Shown here: one piece after another, positions 1 through 11,400 of the stretch
How the letters are laid out: each line of letters starts with the position of its first letter
How positions within the stretch are numbered: the stretch's first letter is position 1
NCBI GenBank assembly: GCA_964019135.1
Contig: OZ025249.1
Location: forward strand, 10,838,039-10,902,038
Source of the DNA: Arenicola marina
Taxonomy: Eukaryota; Annelida; Polychaeta; Arenicolidae
Direction of reading: 5' to 3'
Length of the DNA: 64,000 nt
Translations under genes and position numbers: made by a program
Notes under the pieces: model-generated
What the model was told of the DNA's origin: nothing
The model's input: the letters and a program-made list of their open reading frames with translations, nothing else
Database searches by the model: none

Positions 1-225
1 ACGCATTTATATATAATATATGATGTAACACGACACCAACGCAATGGTGGTCGGCCACGACGCACTGAAGCTAAATCTTTGACGACATGCCGAAAAAAAT
101 TCTTGTACTATTCTTCAAACTGTCCCAATTTTATCTGCAAACCCCTCAAATAGTCTTACTAATCATGATGCATCTATATGAATTTCTTATTTTGCGGTAC
201 CTAACATATTTATATATATATTGTC

Positions 226-290
226 GTCCAACTGGAAGTCGTCCAACTGGAAGTACCAAAATGGGGTGTCGTCGTCCAACTGGAAGCACA
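226..290. repeat. Short direct repeat, about 15-bp unit, three copies
   Basis: The unit GTCGTCCAACTGGAA occurs three times between 226 and 288, the last after a short spacer. It abuts the 3' end of the SINE copy just downstream. It could be part of the SINE tail or target region; no coding role is seen. Confidence 0.6.
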
Positions 291-434
291 CCAACTAGAC
301 CAAGGCACCTTTCTTGATGATGAAGGAAGGAGGGATGACACATGCACCATATTCGGTCCCGAGCCGGCATTGTAATCCGGATTTATTGGTCTGTGGTTTA
401 GTGTGCTAACCACTTCACCAGGGAGGCCCATTCC
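262..434 (-). mobile_element. tRNA-derived SINE, copy 1
   Basis: On the minus strand the element starts GGGCCTCCCTGG and has a pol III A box (TGGTGAAGTGG, + 410-420) and a degenerate B box. Past the tRNA-like head, the body resembles the second copy at 45826-46030: CGGCTCGGG, then a CCTTCATC segment, then a CCTTGG segment. Sequence identity falls in the B box, so this is an old copy. The head is not a functional tRNA because the acceptor stem does not pair. Confidence 0.6.
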
Positions 435-469
435 AAGTGAACAAGAGAGTGGACCGAATTACCAGTGGA

Positions 470-1085
470 GCCTTTGAAACCGACGGAAATCGAGGGCCAG
501 ATTCATGAGAATCATCGGGCCAGACTCTTGTGAAAAGTCGGGCCGAGACTGGCGATAGATTCGTTGAAGCATCAGGTCGGAGGCCGGAGCTACTCATGCG
601 AAACATAGGGGCCGAGGTCGGGCAAGACTCGTGTGAAGGATCGGGGCAGAGGCCCTTGCCACTCATGTGAAACATAGGGATCGAGGCTGGGCCAGACGAA
701 TGTCAAGCAGCGGGACCGGGGTTGGTGCTAGACCGGCATGAGTCATCAGGTCCGAGGCCGGGGCCAAAGAAGTGTGAAACATTAGGCCGAGATTGGTGCC
801 AGAGTCGTGTGAAGCCCCATGGTCGAGGCCGAGGTCAGCGTCAGATCTATGTTAAGCATCAGGGACGAAGCCGGGGCCAGAGTAGTGTGAAATATCGGGC
901 TGAGACTGGTGCCAGTCTCGTACGTAGCATCAGAGACGAAGCCGAAGCCGGGGTCAGACCGATGTGAAGCATCGGGGCTGATGTTTGGTGCAAGACTCGT
1001 GTGACGCATCAGGCACGAGGCCGCGGTCGGGGTCCGGCCTAATTAGTGATGCATGTAAAGCATCGGCGCCGAGGCCTGGCGACCA
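470..1085. repeat. Degenerate minisatellite, about 45-bp unit
   Basis: A loose unit of the form GAGGCCGGGGCCAGACTCGTGTGAAGCATCGG recurs about 13 times with substitutions and small indels. Short ORFs on both strands are products of this periodicity and are not annotated as genes. No function is visible. Confidence 0.6.
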
Positions 1086-1094
1086 CTCGCGACG

Positions 1095-1750
1095 CTAGAT
1101 GCATACACTTGTAATGTATCTGTCACCTGGGCTGGAAACAGGGTGCAGTTTAGTCTATATATCGGGGTACTTTGGAGGACCGACAATTTCCGCACCACCA
1201 CCCCCCTCCCCGCCCCGCCGAGGATCCGCCCTTGCAAGTGATGTAAGAGGACATGTCTTTACCCTTTGTGTTGTGAATCGTTGTCTCCCACACAGAGGTC
1301 CACGCTCGTAAGGGACTTTCCTCACGTGACCATGACCATAGCCGTCTCTTCACGGCCTCAGACCTGATGCTTCACATGAGTCTGCCCCCAGTTATCTTCT
1401 GCCACCCCGCACCCCCCCCCCCTCCCCACGCCCTCGGTTTCAAAGGCTCCACTAGCAACACATGAAGTATTGTGCTAATCGCGCACCAAAGCCAGGACGG
1501 TAATTGAATATGCAATGTAAATCCCTAAATATATTGCCGCTTTGGATTGGTCCCGTAATAATAATAATATTTCATGTCTCTAATGGTCTTTGTACGCAAT
1601 ATTTTGAATTAACACAGCATTGAACTTGGAAACTGGACATGGAGAGGCATATTGAACTTGGTCTGGGGCATACGATTTCAGAAGTAATTAAATTAACTAA
1701 TTATGTAATAATTAATTTAATGCAGCCCAGGTTGTATTGAATTTATTAAA
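1095..1750. other. Non-coding stretch with C-rich tracts
   Basis: I see no gene here. It has poly-C runs near 1201-1215 and 1408-1425, an ATAATA microsatellite near 1557-1568 and AT-rich sequence up to the fold-back element. A GGATCCGCC-type string near 1222 resembles element ends seen near 9310-9480. Confidence 0.5.
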
Positions 1751-1753
1751 ATT

Positions 1754-2315
1754 GCCGCCCTGCTGCCGATTTAATCGACAATCGTTGCCATGGTGACATT
1801 GCATAAAACAATGCAACATGACGTCACGCAAGAACAATATAGTTATAGATTTAAATTGGCTGCCTACCTGCCGAGTTACCTAGTTGCAAGCGCCACGTTT
1901 CATGGCTACGACTGGCCAACTAAGCTATATGTGGAAAGGCTTGCGACAGTCGCAAAATGCTTCACGTTGATCTTGGCATGCGGACATTAAACCAAAAAAG
2001 CAGAAACAAGTGTATGACATCAATTTAGATTCAACTGTCTCTACTCCTTTGGCTTAATTTCCGCATGCAACGATCAAAGTAAAGCATTTTGGGACTGACT
2101 GCCCATCGCAAGCCTTTCCACATATAGTTGGCCAGTCGCCTTTTTGATACCATATATCGTTGCCAAGAAACATGGCACGTGCAACTAGGCCACTAGGCAG
2201 GTAAGCGGGCCATTTAAAGCTATAACTACAATTATTTTGTGTGTGACGTCATGTTTCATTGTTCTTTGCAATGTCGCTGTGGCAAAGATTGTCGAGTGCA
2301 CGGGCAGCAGGGCGG
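1754..2315. mobile_element. Fold-back MITE with about 240-bp inverted arms
   Basis: The left arm (about 1754-1988) and right arm (about 2063-2315) are near-perfect reverse complements. Matching pieces include CCGCCCTGCTGCC at one end and GGCAGCAGGGCGG at the other, TGACGTCA-containing segments, CTTTCCACATATAG and CCGCATGC at the centre. The loop is about 75 bp. There is no transposase, so it is non-autonomous. I could not find a clear target-site duplication. A diverged single arm lies near 36583-36715. Confidence 0.75.
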
Positions 2316-2679
2316 TTCAGGTCAAAGTACAGCATTTTAGCAGCCTTCAGATTTAATGCTATTGTACTAGTTAACATGACCACCAACTCGTAATAATAGG
2401 TGTTATTCTTCTTTTTGGTTTTTAGGACAGCGTTATTTTCTCGGGGTCATAGAGTTCTTACGAATACGAAATCGCAGACCATAGCGCAGAAAGCAGTGCG
2501 GGAAGACCTGGCATTGGCATTGGCAGTGCGACAGTGCCGATGGGGTAATATACCATTGAACATCCAGCTTCTCAACAATGACAGTTTAAGGCCAGCGCCG
2601 TAAACCTGTTTATGACGACGACTGGGGGAGCGTGTCATAACGGTGCCGTGTATACATGGGATCATAAGGCAGCCGTGTA

Positions 2680-3420
2680 TGCTATATATATATATCTTTA
2701 TTCGTACACGGAGTACAGATGGCAGTCACAGAGAACAAAAAAAAAGGAGCAAAACATAGAAATTCAGAGAAAAAAAAACAAAACAACAACAACAAAAACA
2801 GAACAGAAAGAAATTCAGAGGAACGTTTAGGTCTGTGCTACTCAGTGCATAAATACTCGATGATGTCAGTTATGCTTTCATTGTCGTCAGAACCTGTATT
2901 TTGTGCCCTTAATTGCAAAAATTCTTTTATGGCACTGACACGCATTAAATCTCCTTCCGTGGCACGATCACAATGATTTAAGACGTGCTTCCTTAAGCGG
3001 CTGGCTGATAAAGCACTAAAATTGTACTTACTGATAAGATATTTGTCACATATAAAATTCACACTCTTACTTCCATTGGATTTGTTCCCTTTAAGGATAA
3101 CCGTGCACAGAAATTCGTGCAAGGGTTCTTACTTACCAGCATACTTTTTACGAAAACTATAAATCTATTGTGAAGTTGCACTTCAACAGCCAGGTCATTA
3201 CACATAATTGGAAGAAATTTAGAGTGAGTTCGATAAGGTAAATCAAATAGTCTGCGTATCACCTTCCGCCAGGCTATATAAAACGATTGACATGCCGTGG
3301 ACGAGAAATCCCATAACTGGCACCCATAAGCCGACATACATAAAACCTTGAATAAATCATATTTAACGTTATGCGCCACATGTTTAAACTGAGCTATAAA
3401 TACGCTTACTTTGCGATAGA
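2680..3420 (-). pseudogene. LINE 3' fragment (Jockey/CR1-like RT C-terminus)
   Basis: The minus-strand frame 3379-3059 reads LFKVLCMSAYGCQLWDF, AWRKVIRRLFDLPYRTHS and AVEVQLHNRF. This is the conserved C-terminal part of Jockey/CR1-type LINE polymerases after the reverse-transcriptase domain. A frameshift near 3085 moves it to the frame ending at 2838. The 3' UTR is A/T rich and ends with AATAAA (+ TTTATT 2697-2702) and a TA repeat. The element is 5'-truncated and dead. Confidence 0.7.
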
Positions 3421-3639
3421 TAGAGAGTATGATAATTGTCGGGAGCTTATTTGTGTTATCGGCATTTAGGTGCGTAACTCCGCATCCGGTTTCCTTATTT
3501 GGCTAATCCAAGCAGGAGCGAGAAAAAGGACGCGGAGTGGGCCAGATCCAGATGCTCCGGTAGCCATTTTATGAGGCAGATCGAAAGAAAAAGGTTTGAC
3601 GAATTACAGTCTTAACTGTGAGATTCATTTCGAAAAAAC

Positions 3640-4130
3640 GGTATACAGTCGCTCGAAAGTGTTTTATGGCGTCTTGTGCTTTTCTTAGTCACTCTTTTGT
3701 TCGGCGTGCGAGCGACTACGCACGCCTACGAGCTCGTCACGCGGACTCTTGCCAGACAAAGGACACCGGGAACCTGAATCTCAGCCCGGAGGATTTTAGG
3801 ATTAAGTTTCACGGCGTTGGGGGGCTTAACAGTTGCCAAGGCCTATGCTGAAATAACTTTCCTTCGTGACCTGGATCCAGACGTGGTTATTCTCCACATC
3901 GAGGAAAACGACTGCGACGGCCGAGACGGAGCTTGACAGGATTTTTATCCTGGCCAGGAAAATCGTACAGCGGACCACAGCTTCTCACGTCATCATTGTG
4001 CAGCTACTTGGACGGTCTAGGCCCAGAGTATCAGACTACTGGACCCGTATGGTAGAGGTGAACCAACAGTCTGGCGGGAGAGTATGCATTCAACGTGCAT
4101 ATGATTGCATGGCCCGCGGCCCATTGCAAT
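3640..4130 (+). pseudogene. Broken SGNH-hydrolase-like ORF, probably from a mobile element
   Basis: Three frames must be joined: FLSHSFVRRASDYARL (an SGNH block I-like serine), then LDPDVVILHIEENDC near 3885 (block III-like GxND, with the glycine changed to E), then FILARKIVQRTTASHVIIVQ and MVEVNQQ. Breaks fall near 3830 and 3935. The pattern resembles SGNH hydrolase modules carried by invertebrate transposable elements. Which element it came from is not clear, and it is not functional as it stands. Confidence 0.45.
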
Positions 4131-4139
4131 AATTGCTAT

Positions 4140-5140
4140 AAGGAAGGGGAATCTTGTTTGAACAGTTTGGACGTGGCACGTTTTCTCACCATGACGCGAA
4201 GCATTAGACCGCATGTGCTTCGGATTTGCATTTACTGGCGGATGACGGCCAAAGCTTATTGATTCTTGTGCGAGCTTTGTCCTTATAAATGTTATAATAA
4301 CAAGAAATTAACAACACTTTCTTCGTTGTATACCCACGGGTGTGATTGGTTCCCTCATGTCACGTGAGCGACTGTGTTTGATGCGCTGGCCCTTTTGGTG
4401 AAAAAATGCGGCTTTGTGTTTCTATTTTGGTATCGTATTGTTCTCAATAGCATATGGAAGACGCTGTCGGGATACCTATAAGACTGAAGGCGTGCATGAT
4501 TTATCACATAAATTTATTATATTTTGGGCGGGGTGGGGGTCATGTAGTAGCAGACACGCTTACTGCATGTATTACAGATTCAACGTTACGGTACCATAAC
4601 ACTCATTAAACAAGGAAGGTGTGAATATATCTACATTATCGCACGATAATGTTATCATATGGCCCAACAGTATATGCATTTGTCTATGCATCTGACGTTC
4701 ATGCAAGCAGTATAAACAAGCTTTAGATCAACACTAATCATTGGCACAACTATTAAAACCACATCACACACCTTTACACCACACTAGGTACATTATTCGC
4801 GTTATATTGTGTAACAAATATAGTGGTAACACGGACGTAATTATAATAACAACGCCATGTAGTTTATAAACTGAACCTAATAAATTGACACAATGAAGAA
4901 TTATTAATCCGCATCCAGTTTAAATTCATGGTAAAACCTCTCATATAATTGACATGAGCCATTACAGCTGGGCAGTTCATATCATGCCATATTCCGTTAC
5001 ATTAGAGGTGCATAATAATCCGCTTGAACTGAATGTGCATTATCAGACGTTTGTATGATTTTCTGCACTCCCGTGGCACAATGACTGTGCTAGACCAGAC
5101 ACTACGGTTGAAATAAAATATGTCAGTTCCTTGCCAGTAA
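4140..5140. other. Intergenic, nothing recognised
   Basis: This AT-rich stretch downstream of gene B has only short random ORFs. I see no repeats, RNA genes or recognisable domains. Confidence 0.5.
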
Positions 5141-5147
5141 TATAATT

Positions 5148-5153
5148 TATTTG
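5148..5153 (-). terminator. Candidate polyadenylation signal of gene B
   Basis: AATAAA on the minus strand lies 64 nt beyond the stop codon at 5217-5219, a plausible distance for the 3' end of the tail exon. Confidence 0.45.
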
Positions 5154-5216
5154 TGATGAAATGTCAGAGTTTGTGTTTACTTTTGCCATTGATGCACAAT
5201 GCAATACGTGGTGTAT

Positions 5217-5457
5217 TCATTCATCCATTACGTTAAGTACGTTTTGATATACAGGCCTGCTATTATTGAGACATGCGTATTCTGAGGGAGCCGTGGGCAC
5301 TGGAACGATGGATTGATACTCCGCTGGTGACTCAGCCCTCTCGGACGGTCCCGGGTGACCTGTGGAATCGCCATTACCACACTCAGCGTATACACTATCT
5401 GGAGAGACAACCGCTTGCAATGACGTCGACGAGGACGTTTCGCCCTTTCTTGGGGGA
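5217..5457 (-). CDS. Gene B last exon: cytoplasmic tail with tyrosine motifs
   Basis: The acceptor AACAAG at 5458-5463 gives one base that completes the split codon from the transmembrane exon, then about 79 residues to TGA. The start of the tail is basic (PPRKGE), as expected after a stop-transfer. Tyrosines sit in DSVYAEC, AEYQSI, SEYACL and PVYQNV. SEYACL fits the ITIM consensus S/I/V/LxYxxI/V/L. YQSI-x9-YACL and YACL-x6-YxxV resemble spaced ITAM pairs, and YQN fits a Grb2 SH2 site. There is no kinase or phosphatase domain. Function as a docking tail is inferred from motifs only. Confidence 0.65.
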
Positions 5458-8400
5458 CTTGTTATGTGGTACCTAGGAGAGAAAGTAGTTTATGATAGAA
5501 GTAAGAAAACTCGGCACTTTCTTTTTATAATTGCCAGCTTGGTTTTAGATAACATAAATACGCAGACTTCAGAATTGCTATGGCTCGTAACATTCGGAAG
5601 ATTCAAATACAAGTGATTAATCTGTGTTACTGTTTACAGCAAGATTATTTGAGTTTTTGATTATTACCTTATGACCAGCATAACGATAAAGACCAGAGAG
5701 ACGCCAAAGCAGATCCAACCAACGACCATGGCCACCAACAGGGCGATATCTTCTGTGGATTCTTCATAGTAATCAGGAGAATACAGCTCTGAAATGGTAA
5801 AAGACATGGAGTGTTGCGATGGGAAAGTATATCTTCATTTAGTTACCCTGTAGATAACTATGTCTATACAGCCTTTGTGGCAATCTAGGAATTGCAGCTC
5901 TGAAATGTAGTAGACGAGAAATGCGATAATGGTATTGTTCTTTCATTCGAACAATAAGCAATAGGGTACTGCTCCATGTAAAGCTACTTTAGTAAGGCAA
6001 CAAAAAGTAAACATGAGCGTCATAGGACCGAGCAGATAAATGTCGAATATGTAACAAAATACCATAGCTAGAGCTAAGAAGGAGTAAGATTCAAATATGT
6101 CAGAGGAAGTAGCTCATCCGGATAGCGCGATCTATGCTCGTTATCCGCACAAGTTATCGCTAGTCGCTATGGCCTCCGCGCGGAGGGTGGCAGGGGGGAG
6201 AGCGCACTAGGGGGGAGGGGGCACTAGGGGGGAGGTATGCGCATGTGTGCCGCCCAATTTATTCTTTTTTCTCTCTGTGTACGCAGCAAAAACATTTTCG
6301 CTCAATGTGCCCATCGTATTCTGAACATTATTGTGTTTCTTTCCTTTTGTCCTCCCCTATTCCCGTTATTCTCGCTCTCAGTAATCTCAATAAGCTGGCC
6401 TCTTCCTCTGTTTATACGTTGCATAACTGTCAGTGTCTACTTAAGATTTCATTGTTTTACTAAATATTCTCCCTCTCTTGATGACCACAAAACACAAAAT
6501 CGCGTAAGTTTCTTTCACTCTTCATATGCCCTTTAGGCCTATGGCACTGGGGTGGTTGGAGAGTGGGGGGGCTATCGACCTGGATCCACCCCTGTTGTAG
6601 ATACCGATACCGATAGTAAGCAGTAGTCTCCGTAGTCTTCATAAACCGATAGCAACTTAGGATTATGTCCATTATTTGCCCGCCCATCTTTTATTTAGTG
6701 AACCACGAGGGCCAAATCCACGTATTAGTTAGGTGGTGTCGTCATTTTATCACAAAGCCGGCATCCACAGATACTTTGCCCGTTTTCTGTGCTGGGGTGG
6801 AATTATACTAAACTTAATGATCTGTATACCCCACAACACATATCTCGACGGTATTGCGCCAGAAAGGCCCGGTTATAAGACTGTGACGGTCTAAACATCA
6901 CCAAACCCACCGCTCACTTAGGCTGAGCTGCGTGTGGCACGGCGCCCTTCTGCCCTACACAACAACTTCCACATGACCACTTAGATATTCGTGACATCAC
7001 ATCGCCGCCACCTAAAAGGCTGCCGAGCAAACGCTGACCCACAGCCGCGCTGAATGTGGGTAAAGATGGATGCATGGAAGATGAATATAAAGATAGCCAA
7101 CGCTGACCGTTTTTTAAGATGATTTTAAGATGTACGTAGGACGACGTAGATGGTGAGGATGAAGCAGATTAGGCCATGAAAAGAATCATTTCGGGTGCGC
7201 TTGGGTTTTCTGCTACGCGAAGAGCGTAGGCGGAGGTGGGGAGATGGAAGCGAAAACAAAACATCTTGATTAACCTGTTGCAAAATGGCGCACCCCAAGC
7301 GACGTTGGTAGTCACATGATCTCGGTGTTGCTGCACCAACATGGTGACGTCAGCTGTCGCCGTTAAGCTCCGCATCTACCCTACACGAGTGCATTATGAC
7401 ACAAACCGAATGATATTTTTTTTATATTATCGAGTACATGGTGCTGACATCGCAGAAAGCAGGCCAATTTGAGTCAATGTTCCTTCTTTATTAACCGCTG
7501 GATGATGACTGTTTGGAGCAAAGGTGATTAGCGGAATGATGGGGGATTGATTTCTAAATGTCTTGACAACGGACATTTGACGGGTGAACAGCGGAGCCTT
7601 CACATTACAAATGTCTCCCTTACCTAGATTCACACTGATGTCCGTGTAGCTCTCGAAGCCACCATTGTTGTGGGCTGCGACCCTAACGATGTACGTTCCG
7701 GACTCGTCTGGTAAGAGCAGGAAGATGTTCGTCGTGTTGTCCAGGGTCAGCTCTTTAAAATCACTGGTGTCGTCAGAAAGCCGATACAATACTTGGTAGG
7801 AGCTGATGTAGTCACACCCGCTGTCAGCTGGAGTCTGGGCAGAGAGTGGTATCCGCTTGTATGATATGTGGTATGAGACTTGAGGTTAACGTCGGGCGGA
7901 TATAGGGGGCTGGGATCTTGCCACGTCTCTTTCTAGAGTTAAGTAATAGTAATAACGTTATTATTACTATTATTATTATTACTTTATGCTGCATATACAT
8001 ATATGCTTAAAGCTTTGCTCTGTTCAACATGGACCGACAGACACAAGAGAGTGTGAGTCGTTTCGTTGACCCATGGTATCTTTATTTTAACTTACCATAA
8101 GATCCCAAGTGATATACGCTTCCTGGTACACAGCTTCTCCGAGGCTGGCGTTGGACACATGCGCTGTCACCACTGGCTCTGGAGGCCCTGCGGGGTTATG
8201 TCAAGTTCAGCTTTTGCTAAATGACGGACCAGGGCACCGGACAGGTCATTATATATAGCCTTACAATTTATATTAGGCTAGAAACGTCGAGGTATCGTAG
8301 GAGGACCAGATCGATTTCAATATATATCTTCCCATACTCTCTGTAATCCAGTCGCCCTGTACACATGTGGTTTACATTTGGTTTACATGTGAAATATCAG

Positions 8401-11400
8401 TTTTGTGAGGAAACTCTATGTACTATTTTAGATCTGATGTAGTACCTGTTTCATGAAAAATATCCGCTCTCACAGACCTTACTGGGCGGGCAGGGAATGC
8501 CACAATATATTTGTATAGACGTGCCCCAACCCCCTTTTAACTCTGCACCTTTCCACTTCGTGTTTGGATAAAACATGAGTGCGTATGTGGAATTCGTTGT
8601 TGACAGAGAACAAAATAAATTTGAGATATCACTGCACACGAGCACGCACGCGTGATACCTTGCGCGTTTCATAAACAAGAAATGCAAAATCATGCGCTGT
8701 CAAATCAACCGCGTCACGTGTCACGTATCCAATGGACGAGCATAACAAGTTAAGCGTGGAATAGTAGAATGTTGAATGGACAATTTCTATGCCTGCTAAG
8801 TCGACGTTTTCAGCTGAACAGGGTGTGTCTAGATAAAAAAAAACACTAATGCGTCATTAGAACAGGCGTAACATTGAACTTATTACTTACGAACGCACAT
8901 CGTCTTGACGTCTACTGTGGCGTTGTCGGTGGCCCTGTCGACCGTACCATGGTCCTGGCGGTACACCTGAAGGCGAAAGGAGAACCTGGAATTGTAGTCC
9001 AGTCCAGTTACTGTATAGGACTCTGTGTCCTCTGTCCCCGTGTAGTTGATCCAGGCGATGTCCGTCCATGGGTCGCCAGTCATGGTCTCCAGACGCTGAT
9101 CCTGGTGACTCTGTTGACCAATGACGTAGCCGTAATGAGATTCCAGCCCGCTTTGGATGTTCTCCAGCGGGTCCCACGTGAAGGTAACGTCTCCGGAAGT
9201 GACGTCAGGGGCTTCCAGAGTGTGAACGATTTCACTGGCGGGGGGTTCTGCAAATACGTTAGAAGAAACACACGTACTTGTCATTTAATGTAAGACAAGC
9301 GATTAGAACGCACTGGCGGATCCAGGGATTGTGTGTGTGGGGAGGGGGGGGGGGCACCCATAATGAGCAAGGATGTCCCTTTTTCGCGTAAATGTACGCC
9401 ATCTTAAGGAGTCGTTCTCGTCGTACCGCCGTCATGTGCAGACACCCTTCAGTGACACTGACAGCAGCTGGATCCGCCCAAAAAGACCTGTATAAACAAT
9501 GTCTAATCCACCATCGTCATTCCTTACAGGGTCAAATTGGTGCCCGATTGAATCATCAGTTGGTGTAAATTCGGTGCTTATTTAAACTTCTTCGTCCGAC
9601 TCGCCAGAAGTTTGTTCTTGCCCCGCCATTTTTTTAACATCCGGAAATACCATCGGCGTAAAAATTCTTAAGATAACTAAACCTCTTCCATATTATAGCT
9701 TTCGGTGGTAGTAGTCGTCTGAACCTACTGGTCGCTTCATCGCCGGTGACGTCACCATTAGTGCGCTGAGACGGTTGCCCAGGGCAACTTGCGGTGTCGC
9801 GCAAAATTAGTGGAACTTTACTAATGTATGATATGTGTGTAATGTGTGTAATGTTTAGTTAATTCCCTATGGTTTTACTGGAAATGTAAATTATATGTTG
9901 TGTGTGTCCACATGTGCACAATCGAGCTAGGTTCATTCGCCGTCGCCCAGAGCAAATTGCAGAATCAAATCAGTCTAGCAAAGCAATCACTTACAAGAAA
10001 GAAACCATAAAAATAACGAGCGCTTCGAATTTAATAAGGCAACATACTCTATGCTAAGTGTACCATTTTAATGTGCCGATAACTGAGAGATAATCCATGC
10101 GCCCACCTCACACCGTGTGTCATTTGGCATAAGCATAGGCCTGCTGGGCGAGTGCTTGAGTGTAGTGGGGAAGTAGCTAACAAGAGGGATATATCACAAC
10201 GTCAAGCAGAATGAGACGGTGGCGGAGAGTAGTGTGACATATGTAAATCGTCGTACGTTCATCAAATCCAGCGCAAGAGTTTAAAAAAAAACATACCCAC
10301 CAATTGACTAAGAGTGTTCTAGGATTTCCCCCATATTGTAGCTGCCATCAATGTGTGTCTTAAATTCACATGGACGATCATTATCAATTGGAAAACCACA
10401 GAAGTATAAACAACTTTCTTTATAGTACTCAAGTATGAAATACGATCAATGAAGCGAGGGAACACGGACAGAGCGAAATATGACTTCAGTTTTGACACAA
10501 TTGATTCATCTGCGAAGAAACTCAGCCACCATAAAGCCGTGAAAATGAAAAAAATGTTCATAAACATACATGCAACAAAGCAAGTCATCAGAATAATTTG
10601 TTTGTTTCCACAACATTTCGGTGATGTATTACCTATTTCGGTGGCACAGAGTGTGTCGAGCCACCACGATTCACATCCACCAGGACAACTCCCGTCCGTC
10701 TTCTCACACACGGTGTCATTGGCACAATTACCACTGCAGCTCCCATTGCAATGAGGACCGTAGAAGCCATCATGACAGTCTGCGAAAGACGAAACGGAAC
10801 CAGATGCAGATATATCAGCAACATTTGTCATGCTCACAAGTGGTGTACGTCATTGGTTACGATTGATTGTTGTCATCAAGCCGTTCACCGACCAGAGGAC
10901 CAGGAATACAATGATGAGGATGATGACGACCAGCACGGCGACTGTCACTCCGACGATCAGCCCAGCCTCGATGCTGGTGTAGGTAGCACGGGATTACCGA
11001 TCCAAGTGGGCTAAGGGACACGGGGAGGGGGTTGGGGGGAGCTGTCACTGGTTCAAATACAGCCAAGGTCAAGCGTCCAATTAGTTTAGCATTAGATGAC
11101 TGATCCAGGTGGTTTAAGGGACATGGAAGGGAGGAGACATGCTGTCACGGGTTAAGTACAACCATGACCAGGTGTCCCCTTAGTTTAGCATTGGGTTGCA
11201 GATTCAGGTGGGTTAAGGGACATGGAGAGGGGGGGGGGGGGCATGTTGGCACGGGCTGAATATAGCTAAGACAAAATGTCCCCTTAGTCTTGCCTGAGAT
11301 TACCGATCTATGCGGACATGCTGTCACGAATTAAAATATAGCCATGACCAAGTGTCCCCTTACTTTGGCATTGGATTACACATCCGGGTGGGTTAAGGAA

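Noticed and set aside
6237..6536. 99-codon plus-strand ORF with hydrophobic segments
   Set aside because: It lies in an intron of gene B, shows no family resemblance, and its composition fits T-rich non-coding sequence.
8874..9293. Plus-strand 139-codon ORF
   Set aside because: It is the opposite-strand shadow of the intact FN3 exon at 8891-9247, which has splice sites and conserved motifs.
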